Shown: positions 44,374 through 53,253 of the stretch, one piece after another
Position numbering within the stretch: position 1 is the stretch's first letter
How the letters are laid out: each line of letters begins with the position of its first letter
Assembly: GCA_900539325.1 (NCBI GenBank)
Contig: UQCC01000011.1
Coordinates: 1-64,000, forward strand
Length of the DNA: 64,000 nt
Direction of reading: 5' to 3'
Origin: an uncultured Eubacterium sp.
GTDB taxonomy: Bacteria > Bacillota > Clostridia > Oscillospirales > Acutalibacteraceae
Notes under the pieces: generated by a model
What the model was told of the DNA's origin: nothing
What the model saw: the letters and a program-made list of their open reading frames with translations, nothing else
The model's database searches: none
Position numbers and translations under genes: made by a program

Positions 44374-45609
44374 TTACCATTCGATATTTCGCTTTTCACA
44401 GCTTTCAACATAATCGATAAACTGACGGGCACATCTCGGAGAGCGACCGCCTCTGCGTCTTGCCCACTGTTCTGCGGTGAAAAGTATCTTTTCCATATCG
44501 GATTTAAGTCCTCTGTCGGTTGCAATCTTTTGAACAATATCTTCAAAATCCTTTTTATCGGGATTTATGAATGTGATTGAAAGACCGAATCTGTCTGAAA
44601 GCGAAAGTTCTTCCTGCAAAGTATCGGAACGGTTAACATCATTTTCACGGTCGGAGAAGTTCTCCTTAATGAGGTGGCGTCTGTTTGATGTGGCATAAAT
44701 GAGCGTGTTATTCTGTCTGCCCGAAAGTGAGCCCTCAAGTGCCGCCTTTAATTCACCGAACGAATCATCGTGATTGTCAAAACTCAAATCGTCAATAAAG
44801 ATGATGAACTTCATAGGACTGTCAGAAATTTTTTCTCTAATCATAGTCAAATCGTTGATATCGCCCTTTGAAATTTCAATCATTCGCAAGCCTCTGTTCT
44901 TATATTCATTAAGGATTGCGTGAACGGTTGAACTTTTGCCCGTACCTCTGTCACCGTAAAGCAAAACATTGTTTGCCGGCAAATCAGAAATAAACGCAAC
45001 GGTATTATCAACAACCTTGCCACGCTGAACCTCATAATTTTTAAGGTCGGTCAAACGAATGGAATCAATAGCCGTAATCGGAACAAACTCCTCATTTCTC
45101 CAAGTGAACGCAACAAATTTGGCAAACATACCGTAGCCGTTTGTTCTGTGGAATGACTTTAAGTCCTCAATGTGTTCTGCCCAATCGTCGGTGAGCGGAA
45201 GCATTGCCCTGCCGTTCGGATTCCACTTTGGCATAGTTTTGAGAACATCGGCAATATCGCTGTCCTCTTCTGCTTTATAAATATCCTCTGCAGAAATTGA
45301 AGCGATAACCTCAAGTTTTTCCAAATCGGCTTTTACGCCGTCAAGAATAGATGGGTCAAGTTCATCACATTTGCCTGCCGCAGCTGCCTTGGTAAACACA
45401 TTGTCATCTGTCAAAATAAGTTTTGACACATAGTGCCTGAGCGAATGATGTGACGACAACAGATTAAAAAATCTGCTCTGCTTTGTCAAAACAGTTTCGT
45501 CCTCAAGAGAATTAAGCAAATCATAAAGTGCGTTTATAATCTCGTCCTGTTTAAAATCATATACGCACAATGATTCAATATAGTATCTTACCTTTACGGC
45601 TTTATTCAT
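44374..45609 (-). CDS. DUF815 family AAA-type ATPase
   Basis: 411 residues, cytoplasmic. N-terminal helical part (1-200), then an ATPase core: Walker A GDRGTGKSS (219-227), Walker B KFIIFIDDLSF, sensor-like YATSNRRHL and an arginine-rich region RRGGRSPRCARQFIDYV. DUF815 proteins are widespread in Clostridia and of unknown role. Stands alone, read away from the gntR gene. No partner is evident. Confidence 0.88.
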   Translation of the reverse strand: MNKAVKVRYYIESLCVYDFKQDEIINALYDLLNSLEDETVLTKQSRFFNLLSSHHSLRHYVSKLILTDDNVFTKAAAAGKCDELDPSILDGVKADLEKLEVIASISAEDIYKAEEDSDIADVLKTMPKWNPNGRAMLPLTDDWAEHIEDLKSFHRTNGYGMFAKFVAFTWRNEEFVPITAIDSIRLTDLKNYEVQRGKVVDNTVAFISDLPANNVLLYGDRGTGKSSTVHAILNEYKNRGLRMIEISKGDINDLTMIREKISDSPMKFIIFIDDLSFDNHDDSFGELKAALEGSLSGRQNNTLIYATSNRRHLIKENFSDRENDVNRSDTLQEELSLSDRFGLSITFINPDKKDFEDIVQKIATDRGLKSDMEKILFTAEQWARRRGGRSPRCARQFIDYVESCEKRNIEW

Positions 45610-45721
45610 TATTACACCTTCTGCCTTTATATATTAGAATTAATTACATTCTATAACATTTGTTCACAATTTACAATAGCTATTGCAAAAATATTTAAAA
45701 AATATGATGTCTGACAACATA

Positions 45722-45750
45722 TTGACTTGTATGATGTTTTGTGGTATTAT
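45722..45750 (+). promoter_or_regulatory. Promoter of the gntR gene with candidate operator
   Basis: TTGACT (45722-45727), 17-base spacer, TATTAT (45745-45750). The spacer contains GTATGATGT (45729-45737), and TATGATGT also occurs 27 bases upstream. TGTATGAT / ATCATACA (45728-45756 area) forms an inverted repeat over the promoter, suggesting autoregulation. Confidence 0.78.
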
Positions 45751-45772
45751 CATACATAAAGGAGATGGTGCT

Positions 45773-46429
45773 ATGTCAAATACAAGTAAACTGTCCGATA
45801 TTACAGCAAAAAAAATCAAATCTATGATAGAAAACGAGCATCGTTTTTCCGTAGGCGACAAGCTGCCTAACGAAAACGATTTTGCCGCAGAACTCGGCAT
45901 CAGCCGTTCCACCCTGCGTGAAGCGGTGAGAATTTTGACGCTCGGCGGAATATTGGAAATTAAACGTGGCAAAGGCACCTTTGTCACATCAAACACCACA
46001 ATAGAAAGCAATGACCTCGGCGAAATCAGCAGCGGTCTTGACGACTTGTTTGAAATGAGGCTGATGTTTGAGCCGGATTGTGCTTATTATGCCGCACAGC
46101 GTGCCACAGACGAGGAAATAGCGATTATTTGCAAATACGGCGAAGCTGTTGAAGCAAAGATAAAATCAGGCGAAGACAGAACATATGAAGAGCAAAAATT
46201 CCATGAAAGCATCGCAAACGCAACACACAATGCTTTTGTAAAGCAGTTTATGCCGATTATCTTCAACGCAATCAAAAACGGCGTAATCGTTATGCAAAAA
46301 GATGAAAACATCAACAAAAACAATTTGAACGATGACAGACTGATTATGGACTTCCTCAAGGCACGAAACGCAGAGGGTGCAAGAACGGCAATGAGGCTCC
46401 ACATTTTGCACGCAATGGAAGGATTATAA
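45773..46429 (+). CDS. GntR family regulator, FadR/FCD subfamily
   Basis: 218 residues. Winged helix: SVGDKLPNENDFAAELGISR, STLREAVRILTLGGILEIKRGKG; FCD ligand domain from about 85 with EMRLMFEPDCAYYAA, FHESIANATHN and H-containing end (MRLHILHA) that usually forms a metal site. AAAGGAGATGG precedes the ATG at 45773. FCD members respond to organic acids. It lies just upstream of ilvC, whose promoter shares a motif with its own, so ilvC is a probable target. Confidence 0.92.
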   Translation: MSNTSKLSDITAKKIKSMIENEHRFSVGDKLPNENDFAAELGISRSTLREAVRILTLGGILEIKRGKGTFVTSNTTIESNDLGEISSGLDDLFEMRLMFEPDCAYYAAQRATDEEIAIICKYGEAVEAKIKSGEDRTYEEQKFHESIANATHNAFVKQFMPIIFNAIKNGVIVMQKDENINKNNLNDDRLIMDFLKARNAEGARTAMRLHILHAMEGL

Positions 46430-46447
46430 AAAAATTAAAAATCCCTA

Positions 46448-46476
46448 TTGACATATGACATCATACGATATATAAT
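46448..46476 (+). promoter_or_regulatory. Promoter of ilvC
   Basis: TTGACA (46448-46453), 17-base spacer, TATAAT (46471-46476). The spacer carries ACATCATAC (46458-46466), the exact complement of GTATGATGT in the gntR promoter spacer. The leader has a hairpin GGTTGTCGG / CCGACAGCC near 46500-46526 without a T tract. Confidence 0.88.
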
Positions 46477-46564
46477 GTGAATTAAGAAATAAATCAAACG
46501 GTTGTCGGTCAACTTGTCCGACAGCCAAACAAAACAAAAAATTATTTTTTCGGAGGAAATAAAA

Positions 46565-47581
46565 ATGGCAGAAGCTAGAATTTTTTACGAATCAGATTGT
46601 AATTTGAGCGTACTTGACGGCAAGACAGTTGCTATCATCGGCTTTGGTTCACAGGGTCACGCTCACGCACTCAACCTTCACGAAAGCGGCGTAAATGTAA
46701 TCGTTGGTCTTTACGAAGGTTCAAAATCATGGAAGCATGTTGAAGACCTTGGCCTTAAGGTTATGACAACAGCAGAAGCAGTTAAGGCTGCAGACATCAT
46801 CATGGTACTTACTCCTGATGAAAAGCAAGCTGCAATCTACAAGAACGACATCGCTCCATACCTCACAGAAGGCAAAGCACTTGCATTTGCACACGGCTTT
46901 AACATTCACTTCAAACAAATCGTTCCACCTGCAAATGTAGATGTATTTATGATTGCTCCTAAGGCTCCAGGTCACACAGTAAGATCAGAGTACAAAGAAG
47001 GCAAAGGTACTCCTTGCCTCGTAGCAGTATATCAAGATGCTTCAGGTCACTGCCTTGATACAGCACTTGCTTACGGTGCAGGCATCGGCGGTGCAAGAGC
47101 TGCTATCCTTGAAACAACATTTAAGTGTGAAACAGAAACTGACCTCTTCGGTGAGCAGGCTGTTCTTTGCGGCGGTGTTACAGCTCTTATGAAAGCAGGT
47201 TTTGAAACACTTGTTGAAGCAGGCTATGACCCAAGAAACGCTTACTTTGAATGTATCCACGAAATGAAGCTTATCGTTGACCTTATTTATTCAGGCGGCT
47301 TCTCAAAGATGAGATACTCAATTTCAAATACTGCTGAGTTCGGTGACTACGAAACAGGTAAGCGTCTTGTAACAGACGAAACAAAGAAGGAAATGAAGCA
47401 AATCCTTCGTGAAATCCAAGACGGTACATTTGCTTCTAAGTTCATCACAGAAGCAAACAACGGTTGGGCACACTTCAGAGCTACAAGAGAGCTTGAAGCT
47501 TCTCACCAACTTGAAGAAGTAGGTAAGGGCATCAGAGCTATGTACAGCTGGAACGGTGACGACAAATACGCTGAAAAATAA
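46565..47581 (+). CDS. ilvC: Ketol-acid reductoisomerase (class I)
   Basis: 338 residues. Converts acetolactate to 2,3-dihydroxyisovalerate (and the isoleucine counterpart) using NAD(P)H and Mg2+. Dinucleotide site GFGSQGHAHALNL (26-38), cofactor loop GLYEGSKSW (48-56), then VFMIAPKAPGHTVR, and the metal residues in DLFGEQAVLCGG and ECIHEMKLIVDLIY. Strong CGGAGGAAAT site before the ATG at 46565. It stands alone rather than with ilvBN, next to a GntR regulator. Codon use is unusually regular, as in highly expressed genes. Confidence 0.96.
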   Translation: MAEARIFYESDCNLSVLDGKTVAIIGFGSQGHAHALNLHESGVNVIVGLYEGSKSWKHVEDLGLKVMTTAEAVKAADIIMVLTPDEKQAAIYKNDIAPYLTEGKALAFAHGFNIHFKQIVPPANVDVFMIAPKAPGHTVRSEYKEGKGTPCLVAVYQDASGHCLDTALAYGAGIGGARAAILETTFKCETETDLFGEQAVLCGGVTALMKAGFETLVEAGYDPRNAYFECIHEMKLIVDLIYSGGFSKMRYSISNTAEFGDYETGKRLVTDETKKEMKQILREIQDGTFASKFITEANNGWAHFRATRELEASHQLEEVGKGIRAMYSWNGDDKYAEK

Positions 47582-47605
47582 TCAGTAAAAACTTCCCTAA
47601 AAATT

Positions 47606-47640
47606 ATCGGTATCGCTAAATCAAGCGATACCGATTTTCT
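47606..47640 (+). terminator. Terminator of ilvC
   Basis: Perfect stem ATCGGTATCGCT (47606-47617) / AGCGATACCGAT (47624-47635) and TTTCTT. Confidence 0.92.
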
Positions 47641-47719
47641 TATGTTTGCATAAGAGATAAAATTCAGCACGGGAAATATCATCTTTCCCTTGCAAAAAAG
47701 TAATACCACGATTAAATAA

Positions 47720-47752
47720 AAACAGTCCTATCCCCTTTGGGAAGGACTGTTT
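47720..47752. terminator. Terminator of the MacAB-like operon
   Basis: Stem AACAGTCCT...CCC / GGGaAGGACTGTT (47721-47752); on the minus strand a TTTTATTT tract follows. It lies 20 bases past the permease stop and could also act on the plus strand. Confidence 0.82.
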
Positions 47753-47771
47753 GTTTTATTTTTATAATTTA

Positions 47772-49022
47772 TTATTCTGAACGAAGTGCATCAATAGGGC
47801 TGAGCTGAGCAGCTTTCTTTGCAGGATAAATACCGAAGAATAATCCTACACCCGATGAGAACAGGAGTGCCAAAAGGATAAGCCAAATACTTATCTTAGG
47901 CGTTATATCTATTATCGAGCAGGCGGCAAAAGCTCCTGCGACACCCAAGACGACGCCTATAAATCCGCCTATCAAGCACAATATGATCGATTCGGTCAGG
48001 AATTGCATTGTAATAACCCTTGTTTTTGCACCAAGCGATTTTCTGATACCGATTTCCCTCGTTCGTTCAGTTACCGATACAAGCATAATATTCATTACAC
48101 CGATACCGCCGACGATAAGAGAAATTGCACCTACACCGGCAATAAAGATTGTAAGAACCTTCATAATAATATCAACAATCTCAATATATGTAGCCATATT
48201 TTGAGCCGTGTACATACCGTTTGAATAATTGCCGTGAACAGCCTTTAAATAGTTTACGGTTGCATTACCGATTGCGTCGTAGTCCTTGCCATCCTCTGCA
48301 ATTACAAAAACATTGGAGAGGTTGGCACTTGCACCTGTAATCTGTGTAAGCGTTGTACAAGGCATAAAGAGTGCAATCATCGGCTTATCCGAGCCGTTTT
48401 GGAACATCGAGCTCATATTGCTGCTTCCGCCCAACGAATTAACCATTGCATCAATATTGGCAACACCGCAAACCTTAATTTTCATTGATTTGCCGGATGA
48501 AGAAACCGTTATGCTTTGACCTGTTACATCATCATAACCGAAGGCTGTTTTTGCCGATTCAAGACCCATAACAGCTATGGGTGCATTTGCGGCATATTCC
48601 TCATCCGTAAAAAATCTGCCGTACTCACACGTATTTGTCATGGCAAACTGAACATCACTGTTTACGCCTACCATCATTACCGTTGCCTCGGTTGCTGTTG
48701 CATCGATAGTTGCGTTACCAAAACCCATAAGCATTGGCGAGCAACGCTCAACGCCCGAAACTTTTGTTTTGATATTTTCTACATCGTCAAGTGTGATATA
48801 GTCATTTTCGGTTGCCTGAGTTGTATCAACCGATACAAGCACGGCATTTGAGCCCATATCTTCAATAAGTCCAACGATATAGTCACGCACACCCGTACCT
48901 GCACCGACAATCATAATTACAGAGGTGATACCTATAATAATTCCCAGCATGGTAAGAACGGAACGCATCCAGTTTGCTTTTATACACTTTACAGCGATTT
49001 TTAAGCTTTCTGTTATATTCAC
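47772..49022 (-). CDS. MacB/FtsX-type ABC transporter permease
   Basis: 416 residues. N-terminal membrane helix (about 18-42, LTMLGIIIGITSVIMIVGAG), an extracellular MacB-core domain (about 45-285), and three C-terminal helices (IFIAGVGAISLIVGGIGVMN, then two more). The TERTREIGIRKSLGAKTRVI segment is a family hallmark. It is a mechanotransmitting permease that needs a separate ATPase, but no ATPase gene lies in the operon. Start GTG at 49022 with AGAGGTAA upstream in the end of the fusion-protein gene. Confidence 0.92.
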   Translation of the reverse strand: MNITESLKIAVKCIKANWMRSVLTMLGIIIGITSVIMIVGAGTGVRDYIVGLIEDMGSNAVLVSVDTTQATENDYITLDDVENIKTKVSGVERCSPMLMGFGNATIDATATEATVMMVGVNSDVQFAMTNTCEYGRFFTDEEYAANAPIAVMGLESAKTAFGYDDVTGQSITVSSSGKSMKIKVCGVANIDAMVNSLGGSSNMSSMFQNGSDKPMIALFMPCTTLTQITGASANLSNVFVIAEDGKDYDAIGNATVNYLKAVHGNYSNGMYTAQNMATYIEIVDIIMKVLTIFIAGVGAISLIVGGIGVMNIMLVSVTERTREIGIRKSLGAKTRVITMQFLTESIILCLIGGFIGVVLGVAGAFAACSIIDITPKISIWLILLALLFSSGVGLFFGIYPAKKAAQLSPIDALRSE

Positions 49023-49027
49023 CTATA

Positions 49028-51079
49028 TTACCTCTTATTAGATTTATTGGTTACAACTTTTACTTTGAATGTATCTTCCTCATAGTCTGTTTGAGGAGTT
49101 GCAACAATTCTATCGCCTACCGAAAGACCCGATGTTACCTCATATGAAGTATCAGATGTTGCGCCTGTTTCAATCTTTGTTTTTGTAACTGTTTCGTCCT
49201 TTTCATTGTAAAGATAAACATATGTGCCCTCTTTTTCAAGCACGATTGATTCAATCGGAACACATGGAACATCAGTGTATGTACCTGTTACGATTTCAAC
49301 ATCTGCGTCAAAACCAACAATGATGTTTTCATCAGGGTGGTCAACAACAACCTTGCATTCAACGCCCGCACCTGAATTTGTGAGTGATGAAAGACCGCTG
49401 ATGCCTGCCATTGAACCTACACTGTCAAGCATTGAGCCTTTTGAACCGCCTGTTGCAGTCGGAGCGATTGAAGCAACAACACCGTCATATGTACCGTATG
49501 CTGTTTTTACAGTTGCCGACATTCCCTCTTTAACCTTGTGAACATCATATTCGCCGAGAGAAATTGTAACAACTCTCTTTTTCATATTTTCAAGAGTAAT
49601 ACCTGTTGAAAGAGCTGTTGTTTGTGAACCGGATTCAATATCACAGGTTGTGATAACACCGGAAAATTCAGCTGTCCAACCCTTTGCAAGGTCATCTCTT
49701 GCATTTTTAGTTGTGTCATATGCTTTCTTTGCGGCATCCTTTGCCTGCTTTTGAGCATTAACGGTTGATGCTGAAGCCGTAATTGTATAAACTTCCTTTT
49801 GAGCATAAAGTGCGGCAAGCTGAATTTGAGCCGAAGCTAAACCGAAATTATCAGACTCTGCAATACCCCTACCGATAGCTTTCCAATTAACAGATTTAAC
49901 AGCAGTTTCAATCATTTTAACTGCCGCACCGCTGTCAATAAATTCAATCATACCCTGTTTGATAGCGGCTGTAACTGCTTTGCCGACAGCGTCAGCGATT
50001 TTTTCTGCACTCCAGTTACCTGAAGAAATTTGATACATAATTACATTTGCAACTGTTGTGATTGCATTTGTCAAGGAATCAACATCCTTTGCAATTTTCG
50101 CAAGGTCTTTTGTAAGACCTGTAAGAAGCTCAACGATTTGCTTTGATGCGTCACCGAGTTGCTTCAAAGAATCAAATACAGGTTGAAGCTGTTCAAGAGC
50201 AAGCTCAACCATAGCCGATGTTTCATTAAAGCCTGAAGCCTTTGCTTCTCCGCAAACCTTACATGTTACTGTGCCCACACCACTTGGAAAATCGTGAACT
50301 TCTTTCTTTATATATCCACAATCGGCACATTTATAATAGTGATAATTTTCCTTGTCTTTTCCGCTTGCAAACTTTTGAACAGAACCATAATGGTGTTCTT
50401 CAAACACCTTTGCACCGCACTTGGTACAAACCTTATAGTGACCCGAATAATTTGAGTCTACATATCTGCCGTCAAATGTATGATTGCAAGCTGTTGTTGC
50501 GGCAGTGGTTGTAGTTGTAGGATTGCTGCCCCAATGTATTTGAGTTGTAGTTGTGGTTGTAGTCGTTGTTGTTGTGACTTTTTTTGTTGTTGCAGTAGTG
50601 CTTTGCTTTTTCTGCTCTGCCTTTTGAAGCTTTTTCAAAGTTTTTTCGGTCTTTGCAATATTCTTATTAATTGCGCTGAGTTGCTTTGCCGCTTCAGCCT
50701 GATGCTGAACTGCCTCTTGATAAGAAGCGTTTGAATTTGCATAAGCCGAATTAAGGCTTGCCACCTGTGAATCAAGACTGCTTGTGTCAAACGAAGCAAG
50801 CTTATCGCCTTTTTTAACCTTGTCACCAACCTCTACATATACCTTTTTAACAATAGCAACGGTGCCCGGCTTATATTCTTTTTTAACGCCCGAACTTACC
50901 TGTCCTGTTGAAGATACGGTCTGAGTGATAGAGTTTGTAGATACTGTATTAAGCGTTACTTCTGTTCTTTTGCCGCGTTTAGCAAAGACAACACTTGTTA
51001 TTACAATAGCAACAACAAGAATAACAGCTATAACTGCCCATACAATTTTCTTTGTATTACTTTTTTTGACAGTTGCCAT
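49028..51079 (-). CDS. MacA/HlyD-like membrane fusion protein with Thr tract and cysteine-rich insert
   Basis: 683 residues. Membrane helix 11-33; biotinyl-lipoyl-like half (VAIVKKVYVEVGDKVKKGDKL, 74-94), coiled coil (100-158), a poly-Thr segment (169-179), then an insert (about 195-285) with three CxxC pairs (218/221, 251/254, 273/276) and nearby His, suggesting zinc-ribbon knuckles; a second helical region; then the adaptor barrel (GWTAEFSGVITTCDIESGSQ, VRVVT end). Ordinary MacA-like proteins are about 400 residues. ATG at 51079 follows GGGGG. Works with the FtsX-type permease encoded 5 bases downstream. Confidence 0.9.
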   Translation of the reverse strand: MATVKKSNTKKIVWAVIAVILVVAIVITSVVFAKRGKRTEVTLNTVSTNSITQTVSSTGQVSSGVKKEYKPGTVAIVKKVYVEVGDKVKKGDKLASFDTSSLDSQVASLNSAYANSNASYQEAVQHQAEAAKQLSAINKNIAKTEKTLKKLQKAEQKKQSTTATTKKVTTTTTTTTTTTQIHWGSNPTTTTTAATTACNHTFDGRYVDSNYSGHYKVCTKCGAKVFEEHHYGSVQKFASGKDKENYHYYKCADCGYIKKEVHDFPSGVGTVTCKVCGEAKASGFNETSAMVELALEQLQPVFDSLKQLGDASKQIVELLTGLTKDLAKIAKDVDSLTNAITTVANVIMYQISSGNWSAEKIADAVGKAVTAAIKQGMIEFIDSGAAVKMIETAVKSVNWKAIGRGIAESDNFGLASAQIQLAALYAQKEVYTITASASTVNAQKQAKDAAKKAYDTTKNARDDLAKGWTAEFSGVITTCDIESGSQTTALSTGITLENMKKRVVTISLGEYDVHKVKEGMSATVKTAYGTYDGVVASIAPTATGGSKGSMLDSVGSMAGISGLSSLTNSGAGVECKVVVDHPDENIIVGFDADVEIVTGTYTDVPCVPIESIVLEKEGTYVYLYNEKDETVTKTKIETGATSDTSYEVTSGLSVGDRIVATPQTDYEEDTFKVKVVTNKSNKR

Positions 51080-51172
51080 AGTCAAACCCCCAAAATATAT
51101 ATTTATTTCTATTTATATATCATATTTTGCGTACAAAGTGACGCACTTATGGCGTAGTGATATTACGAAATT

Positions 51173-51201
51173 AGTATAATTCCATTTTGTATAATTGTCA
51201 A
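51173..51201 (-). promoter_or_regulatory. Promoter of the MacAB-like operon
   Basis: Minus strand TTGACA (51201-51196), 17-base spacer, TATACT (51178-51173). The -35 box lies in one arm of a bulged inverted repeat (51194-51233, ATTGTCAAT..TTTTGT / ACAAAATTGACAAT) next to the purD stop. Confidence 0.85.
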
Positions 51202-51244
51202 TAACATTTTGTATTTTTAAACAAAATTGACAATTTGTTCATAT

Positions 51245-52522
51245 TTACTGCAAAGCCTTAAGTGCTTTTGCACCGATATCTTTTCTGTAATGAGCACCGT
51301 CAAAGTGAATTTTTTCCACAGCGGCATAAGATTTAGCAAGTGCATCCTTTAAATCATTGCCGAGTGCGGTAACGCCGAGAACTCTGCCGCCGGCGGTTAC
51401 GAGTTTGCCGTCTTGAAGTTTTGTGCCTGCGTGATAAACGGTTACACCGTCAAGCTGACCATCGGTAAGACCTGTAATCTCAATTCCCTTTGGATAAGAT
51501 TTTGGATAACCGCCCGAAGCCATAATTACGCAAGTGCAAGCTCTTTCGTCCCACTCGATGTCCAAATCTGCAAGAGTGCCGTTGTTGATAGCTTCAAAAA
51601 TGTCGATAATGTCAGTTTTAAGTCTTGGCAAAACAACCTGTGTTTCAGGGTCGCCGAAACGGCAGTTATACTCAATTACCTTTGGTCCCTTTGGAGTGAG
51701 CATCAATCCGAAGTAAAGGCAACCCTTAAAGGTTCTGCCCTCACTATTCATCGCCTCAATAGTAGGAACAAAGATTTTTTCCATACATTCCTTGGCAATT
51801 TCCTCTGTATAATAAGGGTTTGGAGAAACAGTACCCATACCGCCTGTGTTAAGACCCTTATCGCCGTCAAGTGCACGCTTGTGGTCCATAGAAGTCACCA
51901 TAGGTTTTACACACTTGCCGTCTGTGAATGCAAGAACCGAAACTTCAGGGCCTGTGAGGAATTCCTCAACAACAACATTGTTGCCCGAGTCGCCGAAAAT
52001 CTTATCTTCCATAATTTCCTTTACACCCGCAACGGCTTCATCAAGTGTTTCCGGAATGATTACACCCTTGCCGAGTGCAAGGCCGTCAGCCTTAATAACG
52101 GTAGGAAATTCGTTCTTTTCCTTTATATAATCAATTACATCTGCCGGGTCATTGAACACCTTGTATTCGGCAGTAGGAATATTGTACTTTTCCATAAGGT
52201 CCTTTGAAAAAACCTTTGAGCCTTCGATAATTGCGGCATTTGCCTTTGGACCGAAGGTTGCAAAACCTGCCTCGTTGAGTGCATCTACCATACCGAGTAC
52301 AAGCGGATCATCAGGAGCGACAACTACAAAATCAGCCTTTATCTTTTTTGCAAGTTCAACCACGCCGTCAATATCGGTTGCGCCGACATCAAAACATTCC
52401 GCATCATACGAAATGCCGCCGTTACCCGGACAGCAAGCAATATAATCAACCTTGCTTGATTCTTTAATTTTTCTGATAAGAGCGTGTTCTCTGCCGCCCG
52501 AACCTACTACCAATACTCTCAT
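51245..52522 (-). CDS. purD: Phosphoribosylamine-glycine ligase (GAR synthetase)
   Basis: 425 residues. ATP-grasp ligase joining glycine to phosphoribosylamine in purine synthesis. MRVLVVGSGGREHAL start, FGPKANAAIIEGSKVFSK, PTVIKADGLALGKGV, MDHKRALDGDKGLNTGGMG, EYNCRFGDPETQ are all typical. Last gene of the pur operon, 18 bases after purO. Confidence 0.96.
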   Translation of the reverse strand: MRVLVVGSGGREHALIRKIKESSKVDYIACCPGNGGISYDAECFDVGATDIDGVVELAKKIKADFVVVAPDDPLVLGMVDALNEAGFATFGPKANAAIIEGSKVFSKDLMEKYNIPTAEYKVFNDPADVIDYIKEKNEFPTVIKADGLALGKGVIIPETLDEAVAGVKEIMEDKIFGDSGNNVVVEEFLTGPEVSVLAFTDGKCVKPMVTSMDHKRALDGDKGLNTGGMGTVSPNPYYTEEIAKECMEKIFVPTIEAMNSEGRTFKGCLYFGLMLTPKGPKVIEYNCRFGDPETQVVLPRLKTDIIDIFEAINNGTLADLDIEWDERACTCVIMASGGYPKSYPKGIEITGLTDGQLDGVTVYHAGTKLQDGKLVTAGGRVLGVTALGNDLKDALAKSYAAVEKIHFDGAHYRKDIGAKALKALQ

Positions 52523-52540
52523 AATATCCTCCGAATATAA

Positions 52541-53245
52541 TCAGTTGTTTTTATTAATAATTCTTGTTTCCTCTGCACCTGTTTCAAGGTCGATATAACG
52601 AGTGAAAAGAGAAACCTTGTTGTCCTCGTTGAGGTTATCCCAAACCATTTTGGTGAAATCGTCAATGCTTTCGTCACCGATTTCAACAGGAGTCGGCTCG
52701 CCCTCAAATGACGGAATCGGATCACCGTCACACTTATATGTGTGGATGAAGTGTCCGAGACCTGCTGTTGCCGGATATTCAAAGAAACATCTTACGCACT
52801 GTGGCTCGCCGTTGTTTGATTTGAGGATTGACAAATTGTAGTCGCCGTTTGGCTTAACAACACCCGAAATTCTTGGAGTATAATTCGGTGCGTCAGGCTC
52901 AAACTCACGAGTGCGAAGTGCGTGAATGTAGCACTTGCCGTTTGCAAAGCAATCATAAATCGTGTCTGTTTGATCGCCGTTTGTAACAATTGTTTTGTCC
53001 TCAAATTTAAGAACAGGATTATAAATGATAAGGCTTGGGTCTTCCATCTTGCTTTCGTCAAAAGCCTTTGTGCGGATACCGCCTCTGTCGTTTTCTTCAA
53101 AAATTCTGTTGCGTGAGTTAACCGAACGACCCATAATGAAATAAGCAATTACAGCCTTTTTGCCGTCCTTTGATTTGCCGAGAACAATTCCTCGTCCCGG
53201 ATATGTATTTGTGTTAAGTTCCTTTGCAAGTGATTCTATATTCAT
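52541..53245 (-). CDS. purO: IMP cyclohydrolase, PurO-like
   Basis: 234 residues. Resembles the archaeal PurO family that closes FAICAR to IMP: start TYPGRGIVLGKSKDGKKAV, AYFIMGRSVNSRNRIF, DPSLIIYNPV, NGDQTDTIYD, ALRTREFEPDAPNYTPRISG. Found also in some Clostridia. In Bacillus the purMNHD order has bifunctional purH at this slot; here purO takes it between purN and purD. ATG at 53245 follows GAGG. Family call from motif memory. Confidence 0.88.
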   Translation of the reverse strand: MNIESLAKELNTNTYPGRGIVLGKSKDGKKAVIAYFIMGRSVNSRNRIFEENDRGGIRTKAFDESKMEDPSLIIYNPVLKFEDKTIVTNGDQTDTIYDCFANGKCYIHALRTREFEPDAPNYTPRISGVVKPNGDYNLSILKSNNGEPQCVRCFFEYPATAGLGHFIHTYKCDGDPIPSFEGEPTPVEIGDESIDDFTKMVWDNLNEDNKVSLFTRYIDLETGAEETRIINKNN

Positions 53246-53253
53246 ATCTAACC

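Noticed and set aside
50500..50600. Repetitive GTTGTAGTTGT tract
   Set aside because: It encodes the poly-Thr linker of the fusion protein on the minus strand, not a separate repeat element.
51413..52207. Long plus-strand frame opposite purD
   Set aside because: Antisense shadow of purD with Cys/His-rich nonsense-like composition.
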